A stretch of DNA of 64,000 nucleotides from Hyphomicrobiales bacterium (GTDB lineage Bacteria; Pseudomonadota; Alphaproteobacteria; Rhizobiales; Beijerinckiaceae): the NCBI GenBank assembly GCA_027489955.1, contig JAIXYZ010000007.1:62001-126000 (forward strand). Reading direction: 5' to 3'. Position 1 is the stretch's first letter. Each line of letters starts with the position of its first letter. A program made the translations under genes and the position numbers. This document shows positions 36,284 to 45,657 of this stretch, one piece after another. The notes under the pieces were generated by a model. It saw nothing but the letters and a program-made list of their open reading frames with translations, was not told the DNA's origin and ran no database searches.

Positions 36284-36700
36284 CTAGAGGCCGCCCATGC
36301 GGCAGACGATCGCCCATTCCTCATCCGTCACCGGCTGCACGGACAGGCGCATCGACGTGACGAGGCTCATCTTGGCCAGGCGCGGCTCGGCCTTGATCGC
36401 GGCCAGGCTCACGGGCTTCGGCAGCGGCTTCACCGCTTTCACATCCACCACGACCCAGGGGGAGCCCGGCTCGGCCGTGGGATCGGGATAGTGCTCGCGG
36501 ATGACTTCGGCGATGCCGACGATCTCCAGCCCCTCGTTGGAATGGTAGAAGAAGACCGGGTCGCCCTTCCTCATTTTCATGAGGTTCAGTTTGGCGGAAT
36601 GGTTGCGCACGCCGTCCCAGAACGTGCCCTTGGCCCCGGCCTGGACCTGCTGCTCCCACGACCACTTGAACGGTTCGCTCTTGATCAGCCAGTGCGCCAT
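36284..36700 (-). CDS. EVE-domain protein
   Basis: This 138-residue single EVE domain (PUA/YTH-like fold) starts [18 protein letters not shown], with TFWDGVRNHSAKLNLMKMRKGDPVFFYHS split over the core and ending EWAIVCRMGGL. EVE proteins are predicted to read modified bases in RNA or DNA. Its ATG shares a base with the gpsA stop, so it is in the tsaD-gpsA-EVE operon, a conserved alphaproteobacterial order. The YciI-like gene often seen between gpsA and EVE is absent. Confidence 0.92.
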   Translation of the reverse strand: MAHWLIKSEPFKWSWEQQVQAGAKGTFWDGVRNHSAKLNLMKMRKGDPVFFYHSNEGLEIVGIAEVIREHYPDPTAEPGSPWVVVDVKAVKPLPKPVSLAAIKAEPRLAKMSLVTSMRLSVQPVTDEEWAIVCRMGGL

Positions 36701-37713
36701 CAGCGCAATCCCTCCTCGTGCTCGGCCCTGACCGGCCGCGCCATCAGCGCGGCGATCGTATCCTCGATGCTCGTCCGCCCGGCGACGACCGCGTCCACGG
36801 CCATGCTGACCGGCATGTCGATCCCGCGGGCCTCGGCCTGCCGCACCAGGACCGGCGCGGTGAAAGCGCCTTCCGCCAGCTTGCCGCCCGCCGCCTCCGC
36901 CACGCTCGCGCCCCGTCCGAGCGCGAGCCCGAAGGCATAGTTGCGCGATTGCGGCGAGGTCGCTGACAGGACGAGGTCTCCCAGCCCGGACAGCCCCATC
37001 AGCGTCTCGGGGCGGGCGCCGAAGGCGCGGGCGAACCGGCCGAGTTCTGCAAAGCCCCGCGCGATGATCGCGGCCTTGGCGCTCTCGCCCAGCCCCCGCC
37101 CGGCGACGATGCCCGCGGCGATGGCGAGGACGTTCTTGCCGGCCCCGCCGATCTCCACGCCCCGCATGTCTGTCGTGTGGTAGACGCGGAACGACGAGGT
37201 GCTCAGCGCCTGCGCCAGCGCCGCGGCGATGACCTCGTCGGGGGCGGCGAGCGTCACCGCCGTCGGCAATCCGCGCGCGACGTCCGCCGCGAAGCTCGGG
37301 CCCGACAGGACGGCGGGGATCGCATGAGGCAGCGCCTCGGCCAGGATCTCGGTCATGAAGGCGCCGGAGCGGGCGTCGATCCCCTTGGCGCAGGTGACGA
37401 CCGGAATGCGCGGGGCGAGCACCAGGGCCAGCGCCTCCGCCATCTGGCCCTGCACCTGCGCCGGCACCGACAGCAGGACCATGCGCGCCGCGCGCAGCTC
37501 GGTCAGGGAGGAGACCGGCCGGACGCCGTCCCGCAGGGTCACGCCCGGCAGCGCCGGAGCGTTCTCCCGCACCTCCGCCATGCGGGCCATGGCCTGTGCG
37601 TCCCGGCCCCACAGCAGGACAGAGCGCCCCGTCTCCGCCGCGGCATTGGCCAGCGCCGTGCCCCATGCGCCGGCGCCGACGACCGCGATCGGATCGAGGA
37701 TATGGCCGCTCAT
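36700..37713 (-). CDS. gpsA: Glycerol-3-phosphate dehydrogenase [NAD(P)+]
   Basis: This 337-residue enzyme makes sn-glycerol-3-phosphate for phospholipid synthesis. The NAD motif is [12 protein letters not shown] near residue 12. [10 protein letters not shown] and [17 protein letters not shown] follow; the catalytic Lys is in [16 protein letters not shown], with [16 protein letters not shown] further on. The ATG overlaps the tsaD stop by four bases. Length is normal. Confidence 0.95.
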   Translation of the reverse strand: MSGHILDPIAVVGAGAWGTALANAAAETGRSVLLWGRDAQAMARMAEVRENAPALPGVTLRDGVRPVSSLTELRAARMVLLSVPAQVQGQMAEALALVLAPRIPVVTCAKGIDARSGAFMTEILAEALPHAIPAVLSGPSFAADVARGLPTAVTLAAPDEVIAAALAQALSTSSFRVYHTTDMRGVEIGGAGKNVLAIAAGIVAGRGLGESAKAAIIARGFAELGRFARAFGARPETLMGLSGLGDLVLSATSPQSRNYAFGLALGRGASVAEAAGGKLAEGAFTAPVLVRQAEARGIDMPVSMAVDAVVAGRTSIEDTIAALMARPVRAEHEEGLR

Positions 37714-38822
37714 GCCTTGCCCGTGGGCGAGGGCTCGGCCAGCCGGTCCAGCGGCCAGCGCGCGCGGGCGGCGACGGTCAGGTCGTCGATCATGCCGAGC
37801 GACAGGCGCTCCAGCCCGGCCCACGCGATCATCGCGCCGTTGTCGGCGCACAATTCGTGGGGCGGCGCGACGAGCTTGAGGCCCGCTTCCGCAGCAAGGC
37901 GCCTGAGCCCGCGGCGGATCCCTTCATTGGCGGCGACCCCGCCCGCAACGACGAGGGCGGTCGGCGCCTGACCGGCCGCCGGACGGAACGTGCGCAGGGC
38001 CGTGCGCGTCCGGTCCACGACCACGTCGACGATGGCAGCCTGGAATCCGGCGCACAGGTCGGCGACGTCCGTATGGCTCAGCGGCACGAGCTTCTCGGCC
38101 TCCAGCCGCACCGCGGTCTTCAGCCCGGAAAGCGAGAAGTCCGGCTTCTGGCGAGCGAGCATGGGGCGGGGCAGATCGAAGCGCGCCGGATCGCCCTGCG
38201 CCGCCTCCTTCTCCACGTGCGGCCCGCCCGGATAGGGCAGGCCGAGCATCTTGGCGGTCTTGTCGAAGGCTTCGCCGATGGCGTCGTCGATCGTCGTGCC
38301 GAGCCGGACGAAGTCGCCGACGCCGCGCACCGCCAGGAGCTGTGTGTGCCCGCCCGACACGAGCAGGAGAAGATAGGGAAAGGCGATGCGGTCGGTCATC
38401 CGCGCCGTCAGCGCATGCGCCTCCAGGTGGTTGACCGCGATCAGCGGCTTGCCGGCCACCAGCGCCAGCGCCTTGGCGGCGGTCAGGCCGACCATCACGC
38501 CGCCGATGAGGCCGGGCCCCGCCGCGACTGCCACCGCGTCCACGTCGCGCAGTTTGATGCCGGCGCGATCCAGCGCGCGCGCGACCAGGAGGTCGAGAGA
38601 TTCCACGTGGGCGCGCGCCGCGATCTCTGGGACGACGCCGCCATAGGCCGCGTGCTGCGCGATCTGGCTCAGCACTTCGTTGGCGAGGATGCGGCCGCGG
38701 CCCTCCTCGTCCCGGGTCACGACGGCCGCCGCGGTCTCGTCGCAGGTCGTCTCGATCCCCAGCACCGTCGGACTGTGAGCAAAGCTCAAAACGCGCCGCC
38801 TTCCCGCAAATCGCCGCTTCAC
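37710..38822 (-). CDS. tsaD: tRNA N6-adenosine threonylcarbamoyltransferase
   Basis: This protein transfers the threonylcarbamoyl group to A37 of tRNAs that read ANN codons. The ASKHA fold shows [35 protein letters not shown], the metal-binding [19 protein letters not shown] and [13 protein letters not shown]. The longest frame starts at a GTG (38822, 370 residues). A TTG at 38789 (359 residues, beginning before [10 protein letters not shown]) has GGGAAGG at good distance and starts closer to the conserved N-terminus; I think it is at least as likely. No ATG is available. Confidence 0.93.
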   Translation of the reverse strand: MKRRFAGRRRVLSFAHSPTVLGIETTCDETAAAVVTRDEEGRGRILANEVLSQIAQHAAYGGVVPEIAARAHVESLDLLVARALDRAGIKLRDVDAVAVAAGPGLIGGVMVGLTAAKALALVAGKPLIAVNHLEAHALTARMTDRIAFPYLLLLVSGGHTQLLAVRGVGDFVRLGTTIDDAIGEAFDKTAKMLGLPYPGGPHVEKEAAQGDPARFDLPRPMLARQKPDFSLSGLKTAVRLEAEKLVPLSHTDVADLCAGFQAAIVDVVVDRTRTALRTFRPAAGQAPTALVVAGGVAANEGIRRGLRRLAAEAGLKLVAPPHELCADNGAMIAWAGLERLSLGMIDDLTVAARARWPLDRLAEPSPTGKA

Positions 38823-38903
38823 GCGCGCGGCGCGGTCAACCTATAGTCCGGCGGCCCGCCCGCGCAACGCGCACGCTGAGACCGGAACGCCCCAGGGAAC
38901 CCG

Positions 38904-39827
38904 ATGTCCCCCGACAATTTGACCATCGGCACGCGGGGGAGCCCGCTGGCCCTGGCGCAGGCCCACCAGACGCAGGCGCGCCTCGTCGCCGCGCTGTCGC
39001 GCAGCGCCGACGATTTCCCGCTTTCCATCTTCAAGACCACGGGCGACCGGATCCAGGACAGGCCGCTGTCGGAAGCGGGCGGCAAGGGGCTGTTCACGAA
39101 GGAGATCGACGAGGCGCAGCTCGCCGGCCACGTCGCCATCGCGGTGCATTCGTCCAAGGACCTGCCCACCGCCCTGCCGGACGGGCTGTCGCTGGCGGGC
39201 TTCCTGCCGCGGGAGGACGCGCGCGACGCGTTCATCGGCGCCGGCGGCCTGCGCCTGTCGCAGGTGCCCGCCGGAGGCCGGATCGGCTCGGCCTCGCTGC
39301 GCCGGCAGGCGCAGATCCTGAAACTGCGCCCGGACCTGACGGTCGAGATCCTGCGCGGCAATGTCGGCACGAGGCTCGCCCGGATCGAGGCCGGCGATTT
39401 CGCCGGGACGCTGCTCGCCCTGGCGGGGCTCCGGCGCCTCGGCTTCGAGGCCAAGGCGACGGAAATCCTCGACCCGTCCGATTTCCTGCCCGCCGTGGGC
39501 CAGGGCGCGATCGGCCTCGTCGTGCGCTCGGACGACGCGGCGGCACGCTCCGCCGTCGACGCCATCGCCTGCCGCGACACAGGCCTCGCGGTCTCCTGCG
39601 AGCGCGCCTTCCTCGCCGTCCTCGACGGCTCGTGCCGCACGCCCATCGCCGGCCATGCGCACCTTCACGGCGGGCGGCTCGTGTTCCGCGGCATGGTCCT
39701 GTCGCCCGACGGGCGCCAGGCCGTCGAGGTGGAGCGGTCGGGCCCGCCGGGCGATGCCGAGGCCATGGGGCGGGATGCGGGCCAGGAGGCGCTCGCCCGC
39801 GCGCCGGCCGGCATCCTGGGGCACTGA
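38904..39827 (+). CDS. hemC: Porphobilinogen deaminase (hydroxymethylbilane synthase)
   Basis: This 307-residue cytoplasmic enzyme joins four porphobilinogens into hydroxymethylbilane. IGTRGSPLALAQA is at the N-terminus, AVHSSKDLPTALPDG and GSASLRRQAQIL are substrate-site blocks, and LDGSCRTPIAGHA holds the cysteine that carries the dipyrromethane cofactor. It is divergent from tsaD (81 bp gap) and is followed by hemD after seven bases. Confidence 0.96.
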   Translation: MSPDNLTIGTRGSPLALAQAHQTQARLVAALSRSADDFPLSIFKTTGDRIQDRPLSEAGGKGLFTKEIDEAQLAGHVAIAVHSSKDLPTALPDGLSLAGFLPREDARDAFIGAGGLRLSQVPAGGRIGSASLRRQAQILKLRPDLTVEILRGNVGTRLARIEAGDFAGTLLALAGLRRLGFEAKATEILDPSDFLPAVGQGAIGLVVRSDDAAARSAVDAIACRDTGLAVSCERAFLAVLDGSCRTPIAGHAHLHGGRLVFRGMVLSPDGRQAVEVERSGPPGDAEAMGRDAGQEALARAPAGILGH

Positions 39828-39834
39828 GCCGCCC

Positions 39835-40545
39835 ATGCTCGACGTCCTCGTCACGCGGCCGATCGAGGCGGGCAGGCGCACCGCGGACCGGCTCGCCGCG
39901 CGGGGACACCGGGCGATCCTCGCCCCGATGCTCACGATCCTGCCGGTGAAGGGACTGCCCCCGCCCGGCCCCTACGACGCGGCCATCGTGACGAGTGCCT
40001 CCGTCGTCATCGCCGCCGAGCGGCTCGATCCGTACCGGACCCTGCGCACCTTCGCGGTCGGCCAGCAATGCGGCGCGGCCCTGAAACAGGCCGGGTTCAC
40101 CGACGTCATCGCCGGCGATGGCGATGCCGCAGATCTGGCGGGCCTCGTCATCATGGCGATGCCGCGCGGCGCGCGCCTCCTCGTCATCGCGGGGCGGGAC
40201 CGCAAGGACGAGATGGACGCGGCGCTCACCCTCGCCGGCTTCCGCCTGGCCATCTGGACCGTCTATGCGGCCGAGCCCGCCACCGACCTTCCCGCCGTCA
40301 TCGTGAACCGGATCAACACCGGGCAGATCGACGCGGTGCTGCATTACTCGCAGCGTTCTGCCCGCACCTTCGCGACGCTGGCGCGGCGCACGGGTACCGT
40401 GCCCGCCCTCGGGCTCATCCCGCAGATCTGCCTTTCTCCGGACGTTGCGGAACCCTTGCGCGAGGCGGGCATTCACCGGATCGGCATCGCCGAGCGACCG
40501 GAGGAGCGCAGCCTCCTGGACGAGCTCGAACGCTTCGCGCGCTGA
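39835..40545 (+). CDS. hemD: Uroporphyrinogen-III synthase
   Basis: This 236-residue enzyme closes and inverts ring D of hydroxymethylbilane. The family is poorly conserved. Supporting signs are the N-terminal VLVTRPIEAGRRTADRLAARGH, YDAAIVTSASVV, and VLHYSQRSARTFATL near residue 165 (equivalent to the usual FxSxxxxxxF block). It sits directly behind hemC and ahead of the Mic60-like gene, a typical alphaproteobacterial order. ATG 39835 is chosen because the frame upstream is the hemC shadow. Confidence 0.88.
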   Translation: MLDVLVTRPIEAGRRTADRLAARGHRAILAPMLTILPVKGLPPPGPYDAAIVTSASVVIAAERLDPYRTLRTFAVGQQCGAALKQAGFTDVIAGDGDAADLAGLVIMAMPRGARLLVIAGRDRKDEMDAALTLAGFRLAIWTVYAAEPATDLPAVIVNRINTGQIDAVLHYSQRSARTFATLARRTGTVPALGLIPQICLSPDVAEPLREAGIHRIGIAERPEERSLLDELERFAR

Positions 40546-40626
40546 TCGCTTCGGCTCGCCAAGCCCGCGATCCGGGTGGTAAGAGCCAAGGGCCCGAGAA
40601 CGACGCCCGAGCGAGGTCCGAGCCCG

Positions 40627-41853
40627 ATGCCCGACGAAACCGACCCGACAGCCCCCCGATCCCCCGCCTCGGCGCGCCGCGCGCGCCGCGAGCCGGCGAC
40701 GATCGACCTGACGGCGGAAGCGGTCTCGACCGGGCCGGCGACACCTGATTCGCCCGCACCAGCGACGGAGGCCTCGCAGGAACCCTCCCAAGCGCCGGCC
40801 GGAACGAGCCCCGTGACCGAGGACAGCCCCGGCGTCGCCGCAGCACCGGACGCCGAAGCGGCATCCGGCGGCGCCATTCCGCCCAAAGCCGAAGCGACAC
40901 CGGGCGCGAGCACCGAGCCCCCGACACCCGCCCATGTCGCCATCCGCACCGCCGCTTTCGCCGCCGCCATCGTCGGCGCGGGCGCAGGCGCCGTCGCGGC
41001 CGCCTTCGTCGCATTGTTCCTGACGCAGGGCGCGACCGACGCGGTCGAAAGCCGCGTGACGACCCTGGAGCAGGCCGTTCCCGCGGCGGCGCGCGCCGCC
41101 GACCTGCAGGCCCTCGACCGGCGGCTGACGCAGCAGGCTGACGGCCAGCGCCGGCTGGAGCAGGCGTTGCAGGCGCGTCCCGCCGGCGCGGCAGACCCGG
41201 CTCTGGCCGAGCGGCTCGCGCGCCTCGAGCAGGCGACCGCGGCCCCGGCCGCCCAGGCCGCGGAGGCGGCGCAGGCGACCCGCGCGCTGGCCGAGCGGGT
41301 GACGCGGGCGGAGGCCGCCCTTGCGCGCGCCGCCGGCGGGGAGGCCGCGGCCCGCCTGGTCCTGGCCGCCCGCACCCGGGACGCCCTCGACGCCGGTCGC
41401 CCGCTGGCGCCCGAAATCGCGGCCCTTGCGGCGCTCGGCACGCCCGACGCCGCCCTCGCTCCGCTGAAGGCGATCGCGGGCGGCGCGCCGACGCGGGCCG
41501 CGCTGGCCGCCGATCTCGCCCGCATCGCCCGTGAGCGGGTCCCCGCCGATGCCGCCCCGGCCCCGGGTGCGGACCTCGTCGACCGCCTGTGGTCGAGCGC
41601 GGCCGGCCTCGTGCGCGTGACGCGCCAGGACGAGACCGGCGCTGGGCTGGAGGCGGCGTCGCGCCGCATCGCCGCGCTGCTCGATGCGCGCGACATCGGC
41701 GGAGCCGTTACGACCTGGGAGGCCATGCCTGCCGCGGCGCGGAGCGCCAGCGCCGCCTGGGGAGACAAGCTGAAGGCGCTGGCCGCGGCCGATTCCGCCC
41801 TCGCCCTGATCTCGAACGACGCCGTCGCCGCCCTCGGCGCCCCGGCGCGATAG
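40627..41853 (+). CDS. Mic60/mitofilin-like inner membrane protein
   Basis: This 408-residue protein has a Pro/Ala/Glu-rich N-terminal cytoplasmic region (about 105 residues), one membrane helix (AAFAAAIVGAGAGAVAAAF is readable near residues 113-131), then a long alanine-rich coiled coil (residues 135-235), and a C-terminal mitofilin-like part. Alphaproteobacterial Mic60 is known to be encoded between hemD and hemY and to shape intracytoplasmic membranes, as its mitochondrial relative shapes cristae. Position and domain order fit; sequence identity by eye is weak. A GTG at 40576 is an alternative start. Confidence 0.78.
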   Translation: MPDETDPTAPRSPASARRARREPATIDLTAEAVSTGPATPDSPAPATEASQEPSQAPAGTSPVTEDSPGVAAAPDAEAASGGAIPPKAEATPGASTEPPTPAHVAIRTAAFAAAIVGAGAGAVAAAFVALFLTQGATDAVESRVTTLEQAVPAAARAADLQALDRRLTQQADGQRRLEQALQARPAGAADPALAERLARLEQATAAPAAQAAEAAQATRALAERVTRAEAALARAAGGEAAARLVLAARTRDALDAGRPLAPEIAALAALGTPDAALAPLKAIAGGAPTRAALAADLARIARERVPADAAPAPGADLVDRLWSSAAGLVRVTRQDETGAGLEAASRRIAALLDARDIGGAVTTWEAMPAAARSASAAWGDKLKALAAADSALALISNDAVAALGAPAR

Positions 41854-41864
41854 GAGCTTACGAC

Positions 41865-43610
41865 TTGATCCGCATCCTGCTTTTCGTCGCCCTCGTCGCG
41901 ATAGGCGCCACCGCCGCCACCTGGCTGGCGGACCGGCCCGGCGACGTGCTGATCACGTGGCAGGGCTACCGGATCGAGACCTCGGTGGCGGTCGCCGCGG
42001 TGTCGGTGGTCGCCATTGCCGCCGCGCTAGCCCTCGTCTGGGCCGTGATCGCGACGATCCTGCGGCTGCCGTCCCTGATCGCGCTGGCCTCGCGCCAGCG
42101 CCGCCGCTCCAAGGGCTACACGGCGGTGTCGCGCGGCATGGTGGCGATCGGCGCCGGCGATGCCTCCGCCGCCCGCCGCTTTTCCGCCGAGGCCGAGCGG
42201 CTGCTCGGCACCGCGCCGCTCGCGCTCCTGCTCAAGGCGCAATCCGCGCAGATCCGCGGGGACCGGGACGGCGCGGAGACCGCCTTCCGCCAGATGCTCG
42301 ACGACCCCGAGACTCGGGTGCTCGGCCTGCGCGGCCTTTACGTGGAAGCGCGGCGCCGCGGCGACGAGGACGCCGCCGACGCCTTCGCCGCGGAAGCCAC
42401 GCGCCTGTCCCCCGCCGCCGGCTGGGCGAGCGAGGCCGTGTTCCTGCGCCAGTGCGGCCGCGGCGAATGGAACGCCGCCCGCCTCACCCTGGACCGCCGC
42501 GCCGCCCTGAGGCTGGTCTCGCGCGAGCAGGCCAAGACCGGCCGCGCTGCGCTCCTTGCCGCCGAGGCCCGCGCGGTCGCCGACACCGACCCCGCCCAGG
42601 CGCTGCGCCTGGCGCAGGACGCGCTGAAGCTGCAGAAGGACCTGGTGCCCGCCGCGGCGCTCGCCGCCAGGCTGCTGGCGCGCAACGGCGACCTGCGCCG
42701 CGCCGCCAAGGTCGTGGAGACCGCCTGGCGCACCGCGCCGCACCCGGACCTGGCGGACGTCTACGTCAACCTGCGCCCCGGCGATTCCACCCACGACCGC
42801 CTCGATCGCGCCCAGCGGCTGGTGAAGCGCGCGCCCGACGAGCCGGAGGCCCAGCTCGCCCTGGCGCAGGCCGCGCTCGATGCCCGCGAGTTCCACCTCG
42901 CCCGCGAGACCCTGGCGAAGCTGCTGGCCGGCGAGCCCACCGCCCGCGCCTATCTCATCGCCGCCGAGATCGAGGAGGTCGAGCTCGGCGCCGCCGGCAA
43001 GGTGCGCGAATGGCTGGCGCGCGCCGCCCGCGCCCCCCGCGACCCGGCCTGGATCGCGGACGGCGTCGTCTCCGACATCTGGCGCCCCGTCGCCCCCTCC
43101 GGCGCGGTGGGCGCCTATCGCTGGGGCCGCCCGCCGGAAATGCTGGCCGCGCCCGCCGCGGCCGCCGGCGCCGACGACATCCTGGCCGACCACGACGAGC
43201 CGCCGACGGCAATGGTGCACGAAGCCGCGCCGGAAGCCCCGCACGCGCCGGCAGCCCCCGCGCCGGACGCCGCCCCCAAGGCCGGGCAGACCCCCAAGCC
43301 CGGGCAGGCCCCGCCCGCAGGCGCCGCGACGGCGGAGGCAGCGCAAGGCCCGGCCCTCGAGACGGGCGCCGCGCCGGCGCAGTCCGCGCCCGCCCGCGAG
43401 GCCGACCGCATCCCCGATGCCAGAGAGACCGCAAGGCCCGCGGCCATGCCGTCCGCTCCGGCAAAGCCCGCCGCGCCGCAGGCCGTGCCAGCGGACAAGC
43501 AGGCGGAGCCGGAGGTGATCGCGCCGATCCCGGACATCCCGGCGCCGGGCCCCGATCCCCTCGCCGCCGAGGACACCCGCCCCGCCCCCCGCTGGTTCGG
43601 CTCCCGCTGA
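41865..43610 (+). CDS. HemY N-terminal-domain TPR protein
   Basis: This protein of 581 residues starts at TTG 41865 (TAGGAG in front), giving MIRILLFVALVAIGATAATW. Two membrane helices (residues 3-20 and 40-63) flank a short periplasmic loop with RPGDVLITWQGYRIETS, the HemY_N signature. TPR-like helices fill residues 85-400. From about residue 425 the chain is a low-complexity Pro/Ala-rich tail of about 150 residues ending APRWFGSR. HemY-like proteins are encoded with heme genes but their biochemical role is unsettled. This is not protoporphyrinogen oxidase. It ends the hemC-hemD-Mic60-HemY operon. Confidence 0.88.
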   Translation: MIRILLFVALVAIGATAATWLADRPGDVLITWQGYRIETSVAVAAVSVVAIAAALALVWAVIATILRLPSLIALASRQRRRSKGYTAVSRGMVAIGAGDASAARRFSAEAERLLGTAPLALLLKAQSAQIRGDRDGAETAFRQMLDDPETRVLGLRGLYVEARRRGDEDAADAFAAEATRLSPAAGWASEAVFLRQCGRGEWNAARLTLDRRAALRLVSREQAKTGRAALLAAEARAVADTDPAQALRLAQDALKLQKDLVPAAALAARLLARNGDLRRAAKVVETAWRTAPHPDLADVYVNLRPGDSTHDRLDRAQRLVKRAPDEPEAQLALAQAALDAREFHLARETLAKLLAGEPTARAYLIAAEIEEVELGAAGKVREWLARAARAPRDPAWIADGVVSDIWRPVAPSGAVGAYRWGRPPEMLAAPAAAAGADDILADHDEPPTAMVHEAAPEAPHAPAAPAPDAAPKAGQTPKPGQAPPAGAATAEAAQGPALETGAAPAQSAPAREADRIPDARETARPAAMPSAPAKPAAPQAVPADKQAEPEVIAPIPDIPAPGPDPLAAEDTRPAPRWFGSR

Positions 43611-43703
43611 TCCGCCGGTTTCGCCGATCCACCAGTCCCGCTGATCCGCCAACCCATCGCCCGCCTTGTCTTCGGCGGGCGATGCGATTAAGAGAGCCCC
43701 GTC

Positions 43704-43779
43704 GCCGCCTTAGCTCAGCTGGTAGAGCACCTCATTCGTAATGAGGGGGTCGTAGGTTCGAATCCTATAGGCGGCACCA
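43704..43779 (+). tRNA. tRNA-Thr(CGU)
   Basis: A full cloverleaf can be drawn: acceptor GCCGCCT/AGGCGGC, D-arm GCTC...GAGC, anticodon stem CCTCA/TGAGG with loop TTCGTAA (anticodon CGT), T-arm GTAGG-TTCGAAT-CCTAT. CCA is encoded (43777-43779). It reads ACG codons. The AT-richer defence segment begins immediately behind it, so the tRNA 3' end is a candidate integration point, although no duplicated tRNA end was found downstream. Confidence 0.97.
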
Positions 43780-44142
43780 TCCCCTGCCGGTTGGGCCGAT
43801 AGCGTGGCGCGCCAACGTAAGCTGGGCATTGCGACCTCCTGTGGCCTCGATTCGAGCTGACGGGATCGCGCAATTTGACAAGTAGTTTCAGATACTTATC
43901 TAGCGCAAGCCAGCCGTGTGCGGCACTGGCGCTAATGGTGAGCGTGAAGAGGTTCGGCCATCGATATATGTGAGACTAGGCCAGACCGGGGCTTCACAAG
44001 GCGCTACTGCGACAGGTCGTGAGCGGGAAGCTACACCCCTGCATTAAGCGCCCGAGGGGGGCTAGGCTGCACGAGCTACAGATAAAAAGCAGATTGAAAA
44101 GTAGTTACTCCTGCCTGTTGCAGCCAAAGAAACGCCCTAACT
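43780..44142. other. Gene-free AT-richer stretch behind the tRNA
   Basis: This 363-bp interval between the tRNA and the end of the Argonaute gene has no convincing gene. Composition is lower in GC than the flanking heme genes. A short minus-strand frame with an AGGAGGTCGCAATG-like start runs into the antisense of the tRNA and is a typical spurious call. It may be the remnant of an integration end, but no integrase or att duplication can be seen. Confidence 0.6.
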
Positions 44143-45657
44143 TTAGATATAGAAGCGAAATGGTAGTGGCGCCACCACATTGGTCGGACCTGCTGTCAGA
44201 ATCTCGCCTGTAAGATCTGCAAAACGCAGGGTCACCGGAAGGCCATCGGAGAACCCAGCGTTGTTAAAGTTTAGCTTGGTCAGCGCCATTAGGTCCCGCA
44301 GCACCTGACGAATGTCGGCCTGGCCGTTGACGATATCGACGGTGATGGGGTTAGGCACTTCGCGGCCCGGATAAGTGTTGAGGCGGGGCGTGAAGCCCGT
44401 CGTCCACAGGTAGGCCCGACGCTCCGACGCCAGGATCGCGGTCCCACGCAAGACTGGACGAGTGCCATATCTGAATAGCTTTAGCTCGTTCTGACGCCGA
44501 ACCCGGATTCCAACAAGACTGGTCTGCCTCGGCACGGTGGACTGGAAGCCCTCCCATTCTTCCTTCTCGAACCATGTCTTGCCATGGATGAAGAGTTCGT
44601 CCGGCGGCCGGCCGTGCATTTCCTCATACGACGCGATCACCATGCCCATCAGCTCGGCGGCCTTCTCTCGGCTCAAATGAAAGCTGTGGTCCGTATCGGA
44701 ATACCAAGGGCCGACTGCACCCTTGAACACCACGCCTTCCCCTGAGTTAAGGAACATTTGAGCGCCGCAGCAGGCGTTGTCGCGACCCCTAGCGTTCACG
44801 ATGTGCTTAAACACGAGGCCTATGTAGCAAACGCCTTCGCGAACATCAGCCACGCGCCAAGGCCGCCCGCCGGCCTTGTAAAAGCTGGTGGTGGCAAGAT
44901 TCCAGGCGACGGATGCTGGGTCCTGCAGCGAACGCCTTGTACCTTCATCAAACTCATCCGGCGTCAGGGTCGTCTCGCGAACGACCTGTAGCACCTGACC
45001 TGTATCAAGCAGCCGTGCCTTGAGCTGGTTATGGAAGTTCAGTTCGTATTCATAGAGCGCCGCAGCCTCCATTTCCTCCATGAACATCGAGCCTTTTGAC
45101 AGGATAGACTTGGCGGCCTTACGTCCGATTGAGCCGGTGGCCCGCTCGCGCTGATTGTAGGGAATCACCGACTTTGGTCGGCCATAGCGGAAAACCTCTT
45201 CTGGCACGACCGCAAACCAAAACTGAGGCCTCGCCTCCTGCTCGCGGAGATACTTGCGCAGCGCGTCGCTGTAGACGTCTACGGCCCTGAATATTCCCTC
45301 GTGACGGTCCTCACTACGGATACGGCGGCTAAGCAGATCGCCATCGATGGTGATGGTGGCGAATGGCCTCGCAGGCCATGGCACGCCGAAGGTAGCCTCA
45401 AATCCCGGCCACATAGTCTTGTTTTCCTCGCGCCCGGTCACCGGGGCAGCGATGGTCGACGACAAAGTCTTGATCCACGCTTCATATCGCCGGATGCCGT
45501 TCGACGTCCCGATTACCCCTACATCCATGCGGGCGGGATTCTGGTTGGATGCGGGCGGACCGTAGAGAAACAGGCCGTCTTTCGGATGTTCCGTCTGCTG
45601 ATTGAAGCCGAAGCTCAGCATAGGCTCATCGATGTGGATAAGATTCCATTCAGTCAT
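44143..45657 (-). CDS. Short prokaryotic Argonaute (MID-PIWI), catalytically inactive
   Basis: This 504-residue protein has only MID and PIWI domains. The MID guide 5'-end pocket is visible as HNQLKARLLDTGQVLQVV (K213, Q224) and FYKAGGRPW (K261). In PIWI, the first catalytic strand reads YIGLVFK (278-284) where active enzymes have Asp, and the RDG-type block reads FIHGKTW (356-362) without Asp; only RFADL near 481 keeps an acidic residue. So it should bind guide and target but not cut. In SPARTA systems such Argonautes use RNA guides to sense DNA targets and activate the partner TIR. Start 45657 lies inside the TIR-APAZ gene end (8-base overlap). AT-richer than neighbours, consistent with transfer. 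Confidence 0.92.
   Translation of the reverse strand: MTEWNLIHIDEPMLSFGFNQQTEHPKDGLFLYGPPASNQNPARMDVGVIGTSNGIRRYEAWIKTLSSTIAAPVTGREENKTMWPGFEATFGVPWPARPFATITIDGDLLSRRIRSEDRHEGIFRAVDVYSDALRKYLREQEARPQFWFAVVPEEVFRYGRPKSVIPYNQRERATGSIGRKAAKSILSKGSMFMEEMEAAALYEYELNFHNQLKARLLDTGQVLQVVRETTLTPDEFDEGTRRSLQDPASVAWNLATTSFYKAGGRPWRVADVREGVCYIGLVFKHIVNARGRDNACCGAQMFLNSGEGVVFKGAVGPWYSDTDHSFHLSREKAAELMGMVIASYEEMHGRPPDELFIHGKTWFEKEEWEGFQSTVPRQTSLVGIRVRRQNELKLFRYGTRPVLRGTAILASERRAYLWTTGFTPRLNTYPGREVPNPITVDIVNGQADIRQVLRDLMALTKLNFNNAGFSDGLPVTLRFADLTGEILTAGPTNVVAPLPFRFYI

Noticed and set aside
43704-43860. Short minus-strand frame with an AGGAGG-like start running into the tRNA antisense
   Set aside because: The encoded tail is the usual spurious translation of an antisense tRNA; no conserved protein is expected.
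44143-45657. Active DNA- or RNA-cutting Argonaute
   Set aside because: Two of the catalytic aspartates are replaced and the N and PAZ domains are absent, so cleavage is not expected.
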